Source: a virus
Reading direction: 5' to 3' (one strand)
Length of the DNA: 64,000 bases
Virus record (IMG/VR): IMGVR_UViG_3300044939_000165
Location: 1-64,000 of that record
The notes below the pieces were generated by a model, which was not told where the DNA came from, searched no databases, and was given only the letters and a program-made list of their open reading frames with translations. Positions within the stretch are counted from its first letter, which is position 1, and the number at the start of each line of letters is the position of its first letter. Both the position numbers and the translations under genes were made by a program. Shown piece after piece: positions 41,638 to 51,555 of the stretch.

Positions 41638-44600
41638 ATGCCGCTTATTCCTGATTCTTCTCGTAATTTTATCAATGCACTTTCGGGATTTTGGACAGCG
41701 TTTTTCCGTGATGCTGATGAGCTGACTGCATATTATGAAGGCGTACAGCTCAATCTTGGGCAAATTTACTTAGAAATGCTTCAGACGATCCTCGGCACGA
41801 GTCTTAAAGACATGCCGCTGTTTAGCCGATATTACTATAAGTACTTAGAATTGCGACGGGATCGTCTGTTTTACGTCGAGGGGGCATCGCCGTCTGAAGA
41901 TACTTATGAATTTTCACCACCAGATCTTACGCTAGCTGACGTTTCCAGCATTCTAAATCGTGTTGTAGCGCCCACTGCGACGCTAGTTCGAACCCGCGAT
42001 TATTATGTGCGTGACGGCGCAATTAGATTCAGACGCGATTTATTCAATGTTGACGGTAATGGCACAACAGAACCGTTATTTCCAGTTCGTGCATTGTCGG
42101 TTGTTGAGCCTGCACAGTTTACTGATCCAGTTGGGCGTAATTGGGCGGCAGCTGGTGTAAAAATTGGTGATTGGTTTCGTCTACGTGTACTTGGTGGCGG
42201 TTCACCGATTCTTGTGCGTATTGTTGGCGTTGATGGTTCTAAATTACTGCTAGGAGATACTGCACCAGAATTTGAGCAAAATTTTGCGCGACGTAATGTA
42301 CGCATTAGTGTTGTACGTACACCTTTTGATCGTGAGAAAATAGGTGTTTTGTTACCTGCCAACCCACGACTTACGGTTCGCGCATCAAATAATCTTACTG
42401 ACGCCGCAATCAATCCTGGCACTATGGAGGTAGTTTTCACCACTGAACCGTATTTCAAGGGCTTTTGGACGCCGGCAACATCATACACAGCTGGTGACCT
42501 TGTACACAACGGAGTTTGGCTACTTTACCGTGCAAAGGTCGATCACGTCTCGGGCCCTGTTTTTGACCCCACGATGTGGGATCAAATCACGAATTGTTAT
42601 ATCTATGTAGACGACCCTGAATCTTTTGAGAATAGTGGACTATTTTACTGTTTTGGAGGTTCGAACTTCGGCACAGTAACTCTATGGCGTCCGCGTAATT
42701 TTATTGCGACGCTGAACAACCGTGTGCGCATAACGTTCGTCTTTTACTCGGGTACGTTCACTGCGAATATGCAGCCTGAATTGCTGCTACCGCAAACGTT
42801 TATTGATGTTGGTAGCCTTTCGATTATCGCACGTCGTGCCACGCCTGTTGTAATAATGAATTCTGATGGTTCGACGACTACGTACCCTGCTGGTGAAAAC
42901 GTCATTGAAGGCGTTGATTATGTTGTCGATTATGAGGCTGGCAAAATTATTGTGCGCTCAGCGTGGAGTGATACATTGCCGGCGCGCGCTAATTACACTT
43001 GGATGCGTGCTGTTGCTGTCTACGATTACGTCGATCGCGGTGAATGGACCGCTTTTGCGGCGTATAACGTCGGTGATATCGTAACTCATGGAGGTACAGT
43101 TTATATCTGTTTTGCACCGGACCCAGGTAGCCCGGTATTCAGCATAGCTTTCTTTCGACCATATGTCCCTCCATTTGAATTCAATGTTACAGCTAGCGTG
43201 CCAGTTATGGCACTATGGGGTGCGAATACATTAGTAGACGAAGAAGCGCTTTATAATAATTTTGGGTACTTACTCGGTTACAAAAAACCGACGAGCGAAC
43301 AGTATCGTACGTTTTTGCGTGGCGTCGCGCAGCTTTTTTTGCTTGGTCCGACGTTGGAACGATTTGAGAGCGCGATGAATGTCATGGCGGGTTTCCCCGT
43401 TGTTCGCGACGACGATGAAGTTTTGCGCGGTTATGACAACGGTATCGTAGCATCAGGTGTAGACGGACAGTTGATTGATTCTGCTGAGGGGCGCGACGGT
43501 GTACTAAACGCAGCGCTTGAACAGTTTTATTCACCTACGGCAGGATTTTTTCCGTCGGACATTGGTGCAGTAATTCGTGTGCAAAATGGCACATCAGTTG
43601 ATGAATATACTGTTACTGCTGTACTTTCACCGACAACGGTCGTTGTAGCGCCAACACCGCCGGATGCAGTTAACGTTACTTGGTCGTATACTCACGTTGC
43701 GCTTACTACGCGTTTTCGCGTGACAGCGGGATCGTATCTTTTTGGGCAAGAGGACGTTAACGGCTCGATTATTGTGCAAGGTTCCGGCTTTGCGCGCAAC
43801 AATGGCGTCTTTCGCATTCTTGCTGTCGAGAACAACACAACTGTCATTTTAGAGACGCCATATGGTTTCACTGATCAGTCAGGTCTTACATGGGCTCTTT
43901 CACGAACTAATCAACAGCGTGTTATAACGTCACGTGCTACGTATAACTTTCCATTGTTAGTTGCGATGCGGCCGGATATAGTTGATCCAGCTAGCGTCAA
44001 TGTACTCAAGTTTCGTGCATTTGAGGCGTTAACTGACGCTTTTCGAGTTGTTGACTACTTGCGTGACCCAACGTGGTGGCACAACGTCGTTATTCCTAGC
44101 GATGTTCTCAAGCTTGATGTTGATGTATCAAGTCGACGCAAAGTATCGCCAACGCTGATTGAACATATCTATGGAGCACTAGACACACCTGTTTATGGTG
44201 ATTTTGGCCTTGCGTACGACGTTGACGACGAAGGTCAGCCTGGCGAAGATCGCGCCGGTAAAGCATGGTGGTACGGCGCGAACAGTATTGTGCTTTCATT
44301 TGACCCTGGTGTACCAACTGCGCGGACGCGGGACATCGGTCAGCATATTATCGTTTCGACGCCTGGTTTTAAGGGATATTTCCCTATTGAAGCAGTACAA
44401 CCTGATGGCGTTACTCTTACACTTGGTCGTTTTCCCCCGCCCGAAGCGGAGGGTACAATCCCTCCGGTGCAGATCGATGTAAAGCTGCCACCACTGCTTT
44501 ATCGTCGTACTGTCGCATTTGTTATGATGGACCGCTTTTTGAAGTATCATGCGGTTTTGATTCGCATTGATAAAAACACGCCGTTACCAAGCGAATTTAT

Positions 44601-45204
44601 TCCTGATGTAGTACGCCTAATTAACGAGGCGAAGCCATCACATACCTATATCTATCTTGATTCATTGACGGATTTTGTCGATAAGGTCCATTTGAATGAG
44701 AATTTTACGCTAGGTTATGGCCCATTTGTGCCTGAGACTATAAGGATAGTGCATAACAACCTGATCTTTGGACCTCCTGGCATTGTACGACATGGCGACG
44801 CATTTCAATACACTGAGACTACGACGGGAGTGCCAGGCGCGCCTGGTACATACACATTGCCAGCTACACTACCACCTGGAGATGTGCAGACTACGCTGGT
44901 CAAAGCGCGTTTTGACCCCACTGTATTGATCGGTGGTGTACGACGACCCGCTGAAGGGGTGGATTACATCGTTAACTACAATACGATGGAAATTACGATC
45001 CTTGGCGGTTTTCCGGCTGGTCCTAACATCTTGCACTACGTTTACTGTATCCGACGCCATCGCAACGATGGGGACCCTCTGGATCCAGGAGAAACGCGCC
45101 TTGCGCATGGCGGTACCGATCCAACGATTTATCGCGCAGCGACTCAATCTGCGAATGAATTGGGCTTGGTTGATCGAGCAGTGCAGATTACTCTTGGTGC
45201 GTGA
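41638..45204 (+). CDS. Giant baseplate/tail protein with carbohydrate-binding-like modules (1188 aa)
   Basis: The N terminus (LSGFWTAFFRDADEL, IYLEMLQTILGTSL) is helical. Two stretches resemble CBM5/12-like sugar-binding modules: FWTPATSYTAGDLVHNG with VWLLYRA (about 275-313) and GEWTAFAAYNVGDIVTHGG with TVYIC (about 468-507), each with the W-x-Y-x-x-GD-x-V pattern. A later pair of DVNGSIIVQGSG/NNGVFRIL-type beta segments (about 700) recurs in the protein at 51554. Likely part of the baseplate periphery or a receptor-binding complex. Confidence 0.6.
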   Translation: MPLIPDSSRNFINALSGFWTAFFRDADELTAYYEGVQLNLGQIYLEMLQTILGTSLKDMPLFSRYYYKYLELRRDRLFYVEGASPSEDTYEFSPPDLTLADVSSILNRVVAPTATLVRTRDYYVRDGAIRFRRDLFNVDGNGTTEPLFPVRALSVVEPAQFTDPVGRNWAAAGVKIGDWFRLRVLGGGSPILVRIVGVDGSKLLLGDTAPEFEQNFARRNVRISVVRTPFDREKIGVLLPANPRLTVRASNNLTDAAINPGTMEVVFTTEPYFKGFWTPATSYTAGDLVHNGVWLLYRAKVDHVSGPVFDPTMWDQITNCYIYVDDPESFENSGLFYCFGGSNFGTVTLWRPRNFIATLNNRVRITFVFYSGTFTANMQPELLLPQTFIDVGSLSIIARRATPVVIMNSDGSTTTYPAGENVIEGVDYVVDYEAGKIIVRSAWSDTLPARANYTWMRAVAVYDYVDRGEWTAFAAYNVGDIVTHGGTVYICFAPDPGSPVFSIAFFRPYVPPFEFNVTASVPVMALWGANTLVDEEALYNNFGYLLGYKKPTSEQYRTFLRGVAQLFLLGPTLERFESAMNVMAGFPVVRDDDEVLRGYDNGIVASGVDGQLIDSAEGRDGVLNAALEQFYSPTAGFFPSDIGAVIRVQNGTSVDEYTVTAVLSPTTVVVAPTPPDAVNVTWSYTHVALTTRFRVTAGSYLFGQEDVNGSIIVQGSGFARNNGVFRILAVENNTTVILETPYGFTDQSGLTWALSRTNQQRVITSRATYNFPLLVAMRPDIVDPASVNVLKFRAFEALTDAFRVVDYLRDPTWWHNVVIPSDVLKLDVDVSSRRKVSPTLIEHIYGALDTPVYGDFGLAYDVDDEGQPGEDRAGKAWWYGANSIVLSFDPGVPTARTRDIGQHIIVSTPGFKGYFPIEAVQPDGVTLTLGRFPPPEAEGTIPPVQIDVKLPPLLYRRTVAFVMMDRFLKYHAVLIRIDKNTPLPSEFIPDVVRLINEAKPSHTYIYLDSLTDFVDKVHLNENFTLGYGPFVPETIRIVHNNLIFGPPGIVRHGDAFQYTETTTGVPGAPGTYTLPATLPPGDVQTTLVKARFDPTVLIGGVRRPAEGVDYIVNYNTMEITILGGFPAGPNILHYVYCIRRHRNDGDPLDPGETRLAHGGTDPTIYRAATQSANELGLVDRAVQITLGA

Positions 45205-45710
45205 ACACGTATATCCAGCATCTTCATACCCCAACACTCAAACCTGAATTCAAACTCCGCGGAGATCTCCAAATTGAGACATGGCGACCTGGGGATAAAC
45301 GACCTTTACGGCGTTATGCGCTTCGAAATCAAATCACGTATAATGGTTTCAATTCACCGCTATATCTCTGGTCGCAAGATTCGGGTGATCCGTCTGACTG
45401 GCGCATAGTCAAATTAGTGCCTGGTACTAACGGAACACCGCCGACGATCGGGGATCTTGCGCTCGGTAGTCCACTTGGTCCGGCTGATGAAATTCATCTT
45501 ACTGCGGCGAATCGTACTGTCGTACCTGCGTCTGGGGAACTCATTATTACAGGTACGCTTACTACGCTCCAAGCTAACGGACATTCTCTGCGAGAGGTGG
45601 GGTTGTTTTTAGGTAACGGCCAGCTCTTCGCTCGACAAGTCTATCCTGTAATCGCTAAGACTGGCGCCATTACTGTCACGTATACGTGGCGTATCGCTGT
45701 AACTGCATAA
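45201..45710 (+). CDS. Phage tail protein (169 aa)
   Basis: Starts at GTG overlapping the previous stop (GTGA). The C-terminal half (LREVGLFLGNGQLFARQVYP, then IAKTGAITVTYTWRIAV) is a pattern seen in many phage tail proteins adjacent to fibres, with beta strands making a collar-like domain. It probably links the giant protein at 41638 and the fibre at 45723. Confidence 0.65.
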   Translation: MNTYIQHLHTPTLKPEFKLRGDLQIETWRPGDKRPLRRYALRNQITYNGFNSPLYLWSQDSGDPSDWRIVKLVPGTNGTPPTIGDLALGSPLGPADEIHLTAANRTVVPASGELIITGTLTTLQANGHSLREVGLFLGNGQLFARQVYPVIAKTGAITVTYTWRIAVTA

Positions 45711-45722
45711 GGATCTAAAACC

Positions 45723-48515
45723 ATGGCGAACTTTGACGAGAACGTAAACTTCAAACAAGGCTCTGATACTGGGCAGGCCGACGCTGCATCAATCCAACCC
45801 ATTGCCCCAGCGGAAGTAGTTTGGAGTGGCACTACTAACCGACCACTCGAAAATTTACGGGCTCGCACGGAGATTCTCCGGCGCTACATGCAGAACGTAC
45901 TGTACTACTTGGACTATGACCGCTGTTTAATCATTCGTTCAAATGCGGCTTTTACGCTGACTGAACCGACACCGGGTAACTTTGCACTATCAATGGTTGG
46001 AGATGATCTATGGATCTATCCATCGCTTACACCTGGTAGGAATAGTGGGGGTCGCCCGCGCGGTGGGCGCGTTTTTGTCGGGGGCTTGCCATACTCCGGT
46101 ACGCCTCTCGTCAACGACCTGATATTAACGGCGAGCTCGCAGTATACAGGACAGCGTGGCTATTTTGACGCTGACGACTTTGCGATCGCTAACAGCCTTT
46201 CGCTCGGTGCTAACCGCATACAAGTCGATCTCATTGCCGACCCTACACTAGCAACCAACGTTGTTCAGTTCTCTGTTACTGAAATTCCGAAGACAAAATG
46301 GACGATCCGTTATGGCACTAACGGTGGTGTAACGACGTTGGCTGCATTAATCAATGCGATTAACACTGACTATACGTCGCAAGGGACATACGGTATTGCA
46401 AACTTTTTGCGAGCATCAACAACAGCGGCGTCTCCAGCAGCGGTGTTTCCGACACCTTTCACCGGTGGCATCGTGCAAGGCGCGTATGATGCAGAAGCAC
46501 ATCAAGTTACAGCAGCACAAATGGCAGCATTCTTTGCTGCTACTGAGAACGGCGTACAGGTAAATCTTTTGCGTGAGGGTGAAGGCCTCGCCATTGGCTA
46601 TCCAAAAGGGCCAGTTGAGAGCGGTGTACCTACCCCACGCGGAGGACGGCGACAATCGATTTGGGATTTGCCTATTGATCGTGTTGGTGGCAATACACCG
46701 AATATTACGCCAACTGTCGGTTGGTCGCTTTTCTCAACTGGTCGAGAGCCTGAAAAGATTCCAGGAGCAGTGCCAATTGGTAAAATAATCAACGGCGAAT
46801 TTGTTTTCATTGACGGTACGCGAGTCGCAGTCGGTGAAACAATTCGGTTGGGGGAGAGTCGCGTCATGAGGGCCGCGCTTGCAAGTACTGTATTCGGGTC
46901 CTCGGGTGCCACGCTTGTAGGATATGATGGGTCTGGTCTTTGGCACGCTGATGCTGCGGCTTCGCCTAATCCAAGCATTCCATCTGGCACTGTTGAAGCT
47001 GCTATTGATGCGGTTGTTTCGCACCTTGGATCCTCGGTGGCTGGAAATAGCGGTGCCCGACGAGTTGGCGTCGAAAGCGTTACAGGCAACGCAACAATTG
47101 GCAATCGAGCTTTGGGTCGCACAGCAGGTTCACTTCGGCAAGCGTTGGATGCGTTGCTTAACGCCGCACCTACTGCCACAACTGGTGGCGGTCTGAATTT
47201 CCGCGTAAACGAAGATGGACATGAACTGAAAGGACAAAACCCAATTAACAAAGATTTTACATTGTTGTCGAACGGTGCGCGGCGTTTCTCAGCTTATTTG
47301 CGTAGCACCAATAACACTTCTTTGCCTCGTTCTGGCAATATTGACTGGGCGGATATCCAGTTTATGCCTTTTTGGTTTGGTTCAGGTTCAGGGCTTAATG
47401 CCACAGAACCAGTTAGTGCTGGTACTACGCCGTCTCGCTTGAAATTGAGTGCAAGCGATATTGCAGTACGATTCCCGTTTATTTGGCCATTTTTGCCGGC
47501 GTACATTTCGTACAGCCTTGTCGACCCTGCTGATGGAGCTCTAATTCCGTTGATTTTCGTGCGAGTTCAAGGGCTAATTTCGCCTACGGGTGAGGAAAAT
47601 ACGATTTATATTTTTGAACGCTTTACGAGCGACACAGGCCCTACGCTCGGTGAATTCGTTTTGCGAAAACTTGACAACACGCCCGCTGATTTTTCTTCAG
47701 TTACAAGCTATGCTGGGGCAACAGTAAGTTTTCTTACAGGGCAATATACTGGTAGTACGAATTCACTAACAAAATTTGGTTTCCATCAACCTCCTTCACG
47801 CTATCCCGGTATAGTGATTGGCTCGGCGACGAACAACACGCCTTGGCTCGAAGTACTCACTAACGCTGCACCTGGTTTCACGCCAAATTTTGGTCAACAG
47901 ACTAAGAAAGGAACCATTTTTTGTGGCGATCGTGCGCGTTGGCGTGTTGGGGAGGTTAATGAACGTAATACTGAGAACATTCTTATCACTGCTGATAAAC
48001 AGTTACTTGATGGTCTTGAAACTGGTACTCCTGTTGACGCAACGAATAACCATCATCATGGGGGTACATATACGCGTACGTATCTTTTTACTAAAGAAGT
48101 ACAGTTGGTTGATCGCACTGATTTGGATACTTTGCCTCTTGATACTTCGTTCTTTTTACCTAATCCAGTGGCCGTTGATCCCGTAACCGCTGCAATCCCT
48201 TCTGGATATACAGTTGAGGGCTGGATTTGCCGTATACGAATTGTGGTGGGAACTAGTGCCGGTGCGCTGATCGCAGGAACGTGCCGTGTACCATTTCGCT
48301 CTGATGCGGCTGATCCAAGTCCAATTATTGATGCTGAAGGCTATGTTCAGTCATGGAATTCAACAGGTGCTAATTATAGTTACTCGGATTATACTCCGAT
48401 CTTGAAACCAAGTTTGACGTTCGGCGATGTTGAATATCGTGTTTCTTTTAGATTGTTTATTACGTATGGACGTTTGACGGTCTGGTGTTCAGGCTATATT
48501 TTACGTCGTAGCTAA
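45723..48515 (+). CDS. Putative tail fibre (930 aa)
   Basis: Last gene of the tail operon, with a good ribosome site (AAGGA). The N terminus (FDENVNFKQGSDTGQADAAS) is polar, followed by a short helix (LENLRARTEILRRYMQNVLYYL) and long beta-rich, Gly/Thr/Asn-rich sequence typical of fibres. Near residue 775 there is NNHHHGGTYTRTYLF, reminiscent of metal-binding HxH repeats in fibre tips. Receptor-binding role inferred from position and composition. Confidence 0.6.
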   Translation: MANFDENVNFKQGSDTGQADAASIQPIAPAEVVWSGTTNRPLENLRARTEILRRYMQNVLYYLDYDRCLIIRSNAAFTLTEPTPGNFALSMVGDDLWIYPSLTPGRNSGGRPRGGRVFVGGLPYSGTPLVNDLILTASSQYTGQRGYFDADDFAIANSLSLGANRIQVDLIADPTLATNVVQFSVTEIPKTKWTIRYGTNGGVTTLAALINAINTDYTSQGTYGIANFLRASTTAASPAAVFPTPFTGGIVQGAYDAEAHQVTAAQMAAFFAATENGVQVNLLREGEGLAIGYPKGPVESGVPTPRGGRRQSIWDLPIDRVGGNTPNITPTVGWSLFSTGREPEKIPGAVPIGKIINGEFVFIDGTRVAVGETIRLGESRVMRAALASTVFGSSGATLVGYDGSGLWHADAAASPNPSIPSGTVEAAIDAVVSHLGSSVAGNSGARRVGVESVTGNATIGNRALGRTAGSLRQALDALLNAAPTATTGGGLNFRVNEDGHELKGQNPINKDFTLLSNGARRFSAYLRSTNNTSLPRSGNIDWADIQFMPFWFGSGSGLNATEPVSAGTTPSRLKLSASDIAVRFPFIWPFLPAYISYSLVDPADGALIPLIFVRVQGLISPTGEENTIYIFERFTSDTGPTLGEFVLRKLDNTPADFSSVTSYAGATVSFLTGQYTGSTNSLTKFGFHQPPSRYPGIVIGSATNNTPWLEVLTNAAPGFTPNFGQQTKKGTIFCGDRARWRVGEVNERNTENILITADKQLLDGLETGTPVDATNNHHHGGTYTRTYLFTKEVQLVDRTDLDTLPLDTSFFLPNPVAVDPVTAAIPSGYTVEGWICRIRIVVGTSAGALIAGTCRVPFRSDAADPSPIIDAEGYVQSWNSTGANYSYSDYTPILKPSLTFGDVEYRVSFRLFITYGRLTVWCSGYILRRS

Positions 48516-48532
48516 TTGCCATATAATGCACT

Positions 48533-48580
48533 AACGTAAAACGGCCTCGGAAGACAACGCTTTCGAGGCCGTTTTACGTT
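48533..48580. terminator. Bidirectional hairpin terminator
   Basis: AACGTAAAACGGCCTCG pairs with CGAGGCCGTTTTACGTT around a loop with a short internal mismatch. It lies between the convergent fibre (+) and RNR (-) genes. Confidence 0.9.
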
Positions 48581-48593
48581 ATTTACGTGTTGA

Positions 48594-50972
48594 TTACTGA
48601 CTAATAGGCAGTTCGCAAATGCCGCCGGAGCACCACTTATCGTCGGTGTCGTGTTTAACGGTCAGTTCATCCACTTCTGAAATTTTAGCGATTGCTTCTT
48701 CGTATTGTTCTTTAGTGCATGGAATATATGGTGCTTGAAGGAAACCGTGGTTCAAAAGCGGCAGAAATGAAACACATTTCCATTGTCCTTCGAAGCACTT
48801 GAGCAAGCGAGCTAACGTATTGGCTTCATGAGGTTGGAAAGTAAGTGTTGCAGAAACCATGTTATCACTCCAGTAACGTTGGAGCGCTGTAAAAATTTGT
48901 GCTTGCTCCCACAAACTCAGTTCTTCAGCTATTAGTACACCGGGCTTAGTCTTACATGGGAAATACACAACCATTGTGCGAGGCGTTGTACGATCCTTTT
49001 CGACACGGTAGCCCGCTTTAGCGAGTTGTTTGACTAGTGGCGAACGGTAATCAAACCGAACGGTTCGCATATAGTAACGTGCGGTCGGAGCTTTCATACC
49101 CCCTTCAACGCCTGCAAGTAATGGCGTTGTACCCCCTGGTTTAATCGATGTGCGTTTGATTGATGTATTGACACCAAGCCAACTTGAATACTCAATATCC
49201 CATTTACAAATTTCGCGGTAACCCGCGTCCCACCAACGGATGCACTCTTGCAAACCTAATTTAGAATACTGCTCAATTATACCCGCCATCGACGTACCGA
49301 TGCGCCTATTGCGCACCATAACGGCGTTAGTGCGCTTATTGTGTGTCGGTACCAAAGTTACAGCTTTGGCATAACGGTACGCATATTTCAGTGTCATCAA
49401 GTAATCATCAAGATTTTCGTGCCTTGTTGGGTAAGTTTCGACAAGACAACAAAGCTCCATATCGTGCAATGTTTGTTCACCACATGGATTGAAACCTTTA
49501 GCGTTTTGATCTTTCCAGTCCGGCGGATCAACCAATCGTCCGTAGGCGCGAATTACGTCGAGCCATGCGTAACCTGGCTCCCCGTTGAGCACCGTACTGG
49601 CGGCAAGTTTTTCATAGTTGTAATTTAGAGGACAAAGTGCAGTGTTGTTCGAAGCCCAGAGATAAGACATCAGTGGGTGCGCATCGATCTCAGCATTAAG
49701 TGCCTTCCATGCAGGATCACGCTCCAGCAGTGCTTTTTGCTTTTTTTCTAGTTTATCAATTTTGGCCTGAATAGCAGCGAATTCGGGATCAAGTACGCTG
49801 AGCCCTTTGGCTGCACGTTTTTGGCGAAGTTTGTCGATCTTTTTTTGTAGAGCGCACCACTCTGGGTTAGCTTTTTCAATTTCAGCCAGGCGCGCACGCA
49901 TAGCATTGAGCTCAGTAGGATCCTTGAGCGTGATAAAATCAGTGTCCTCTGGATCGCCGAGAGCGATTTCTGAGCTACGGCGCACATTACCAGCAACGAC
50001 ACATTTGCCAATCATGTTCATGATTGACGTAATGGTCTTGCCACTAATAGGCTGCCCAACAACGCTGTACAACATGGTTGTAAGCGTGGTTAGCAACTGC
50101 TCCAGCGGTTTTGATCCGCTTGCGGTGCCTCCAAAAGTCTTGAGAGGAGTGCCTTCTTTTCGAATCTGCGAATAATCCCATGCGCGTGGTAGGGCACCTC
50201 GCCCGACAAATGCATTGAGTACGATGCGCACGCACTCAATCCATCCTTCGCGCGAATCTTCAACAACATGTGTGTCAAGCGACGTAGCTGGAGAAACAAG
50301 TGTGACACGACCTGCGCCACGCAGATCGAATCCCATGCCGACCCCAAGCATGGAATAGTCCATGAGCACGCAGAAAGGTTCGGCGAAATCTTGATCGATG
50401 TTTTCAGTTGAGACGAAGCCGCAGTTATTTAGGGCCGCGCCACCTTTGATCTCCATAGCTTCAGTACCCATAAACCACAGCCCACGACCAGGGGGCGTGA
50501 ACTTAAAAAGCCATATACGTTTGAACATCTCTTGTGCGTGATGTTGCTCTTCGTCGTCACTCCATGGCTGCCCTGTATCGCGTACTTGTTGTTTGAGAAT
50601 TGAGCTAACACCTTCAACTACACGTAGTACTGTTTGCCAATATTGCTCGTGTGTTTGTTTACTCCTCTTCGCGTATTCATTCGCAGCCTGCTCATTCATA
50701 CCTCGGTACAACATGGCTTGCTCTTTAAGGAGCTTTTTCGATACAGGCCGCGCGTAGGTGCGTTCGTAGATGATTCGGCTGAGAAGCCCAAAACCCCATG
50801 GGGGTTGCTTGTCGACGTAATTAGCGACGAACGCGGGGTCGAGGCGAAAACGATTTTCATCACGAATGACGAAGACCTGGTCTTCTTTCTTACTCACGCG
50901 ATGTTGTGATGTTTTAGATACCGAGTTGATTGGAGTTGAAACAATAGACGATGTTGTGAGAGACCCTTCCAT
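48594..50972 (-). CDS. nrdJ: Class II (B12-dependent) ribonucleoside triphosphate reductase (792 aa)
   Basis: Reduces NTPs to dNTPs with adenosylcobalamin, monomeric Lactobacillus-type. Key residues: Cys184 (LNNCGFVST) and Cys508/509 (ELCC) as the redox pair, FNPCGE with Cys497 (thiyl radical) and Glu499, and C-terminal CSGGIC (Cys781, Cys786) that re-reduces the active site. Between KDP (about 352) and HPLMSYLWASNN (432-443) there is an extra ~80-residue, Lys/Glu/Leu-rich helical hairpin not expected in this family. Good ribosome site (GAGGGG, 6 nt). It supplies deoxynucleotides without needing a second subunit. Confidence 0.93.
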   Translation of the reverse strand: MEGSLTTSSIVSTPINSVSKTSQHRVSKKEDQVFVIRDENRFRLDPAFVANYVDKQPPWGFGLLSRIIYERTYARPVSKKLLKEQAMLYRGMNEQAANEYAKRSKQTHEQYWQTVLRVVEGVSSILKQQVRDTGQPWSDDEEQHHAQEMFKRIWLFKFTPPGRGLWFMGTEAMEIKGGAALNNCGFVSTENIDQDFAEPFCVLMDYSMLGVGMGFDLRGAGRVTLVSPATSLDTHVVEDSREGWIECVRIVLNAFVGRGALPRAWDYSQIRKEGTPLKTFGGTASGSKPLEQLLTTLTTMLYSVVGQPISGKTITSIMNMIGKCVVAGNVRRSSEIALGDPEDTDFITLKDPTELNAMRARLAEIEKANPEWCALQKKIDKLRQKRAAKGLSVLDPEFAAIQAKIDKLEKKQKALLERDPAWKALNAEIDAHPLMSYLWASNNTALCPLNYNYEKLAASTVLNGEPGYAWLDVIRAYGRLVDPPDWKDQNAKGFNPCGEQTLHDMELCCLVETYPTRHENLDDYLMTLKYAYRYAKAVTLVPTHNKRTNAVMVRNRRIGTSMAGIIEQYSKLGLQECIRWWDAGYREICKWDIEYSSWLGVNTSIKRTSIKPGGTTPLLAGVEGGMKAPTARYYMRTVRFDYRSPLVKQLAKAGYRVEKDRTTPRTMVVYFPCKTKPGVLIAEELSLWEQAQIFTALQRYWSDNMVSATLTFQPHEANTLARLLKCFEGQWKCVSFLPLLNHGFLQAPYIPCTKEQYEEAIAKISEVDELTVKHDTDDKWCSGGICELPISQ

Positions 50973-50982
50973 ATGACCCCTC

Positions 50983-51555
50983 TTAGATGTTGGTAGTGGA
51001 TTTACGCCGTGTCCGTTGCGTACGCGGCCTCGAAGACGACGTAACTAATGCGTGCACAACTTCAGCTTGCGCTCGTGTTGGACAGCGAATGCGCTGATGA
51101 ACGGCGCGAGCGATTTGTGCTAAGACTACTGCGTCGGCTTCGTTATCATCTGTAAGCGCCGTACCCCATTGCCGATTTACGGCGTTTAGTACATCATCTT
51201 TGTTAGCGGCGCCGTAACCGGAGGCGAAAAGCTTAAGCTGAGACGGCGCGACGATAAGAGGTTCCACGGCGGATAAATGATAGATTGTAAAGCGAACGAC
51301 CCCACTTACCTCGCCGAGGGCAAATTCACGATGCACGCTGCCAAAGCTCGGACCTTCGATCGCAGCATGGAGAACGCGCCCGTTGCGCGAGGTGAGCGTG
51401 TCGGCGATAAAGCGATAGATCGCACCTAAGCGTTCGGCACCTCGGAGTTTTTCGCCTACCTTAGTGATAGCAGTGTACACTACAGTACCATCAGGTGCTA
51501 CAAGCGCAAGGCCTGGTCGCTGAAGCGATTGATCGACGCCAAGGTAGAGTTGCAT
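50983..51555 (-). CDS. RuvC-like Holliday junction resolvase (190 aa)
   Basis: An RNase H-fold endonuclease. Acidic residues line up with RuvC: Asp8 (LGVDQS), Glu67 (AAIEGPS) and the Asp136-Asp141 cluster (TDDNEADAVVLA). It should cut four-way DNA junctions to resolve recombination or packaging intermediates. Start ATG 51555 chosen because the family begins near the first strand; its ATG shares CATG with the divergent gene at 51554. The gene holds two TTTACGSCGT copies (51001, 51176). Confidence 0.85.
   Translation of the reverse strand: MQLYLGVDQSLQRPGLALVAPDGTVVYTAITKVGEKLRGAERLGAIYRFIADTLTSRNGRVLHAAIEGPSFGSVHREFALGEVSGVVRFTIYHLSAVEPLIVAPSQLKLFASGYGAANKDDVLNAVNRQWGTALTDDNEADAVVLAQIARAVHQRIRCPTRAQAEVVHALVTSSSRPRTQRTRRKSTTNI

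Noticed and set aside
48946-49670. Intein in the RNR gene
   Set aside because: The extra segment is a repetitive charged helix without intein splicing motifs, and it lies away from the catalytic Cys loop.
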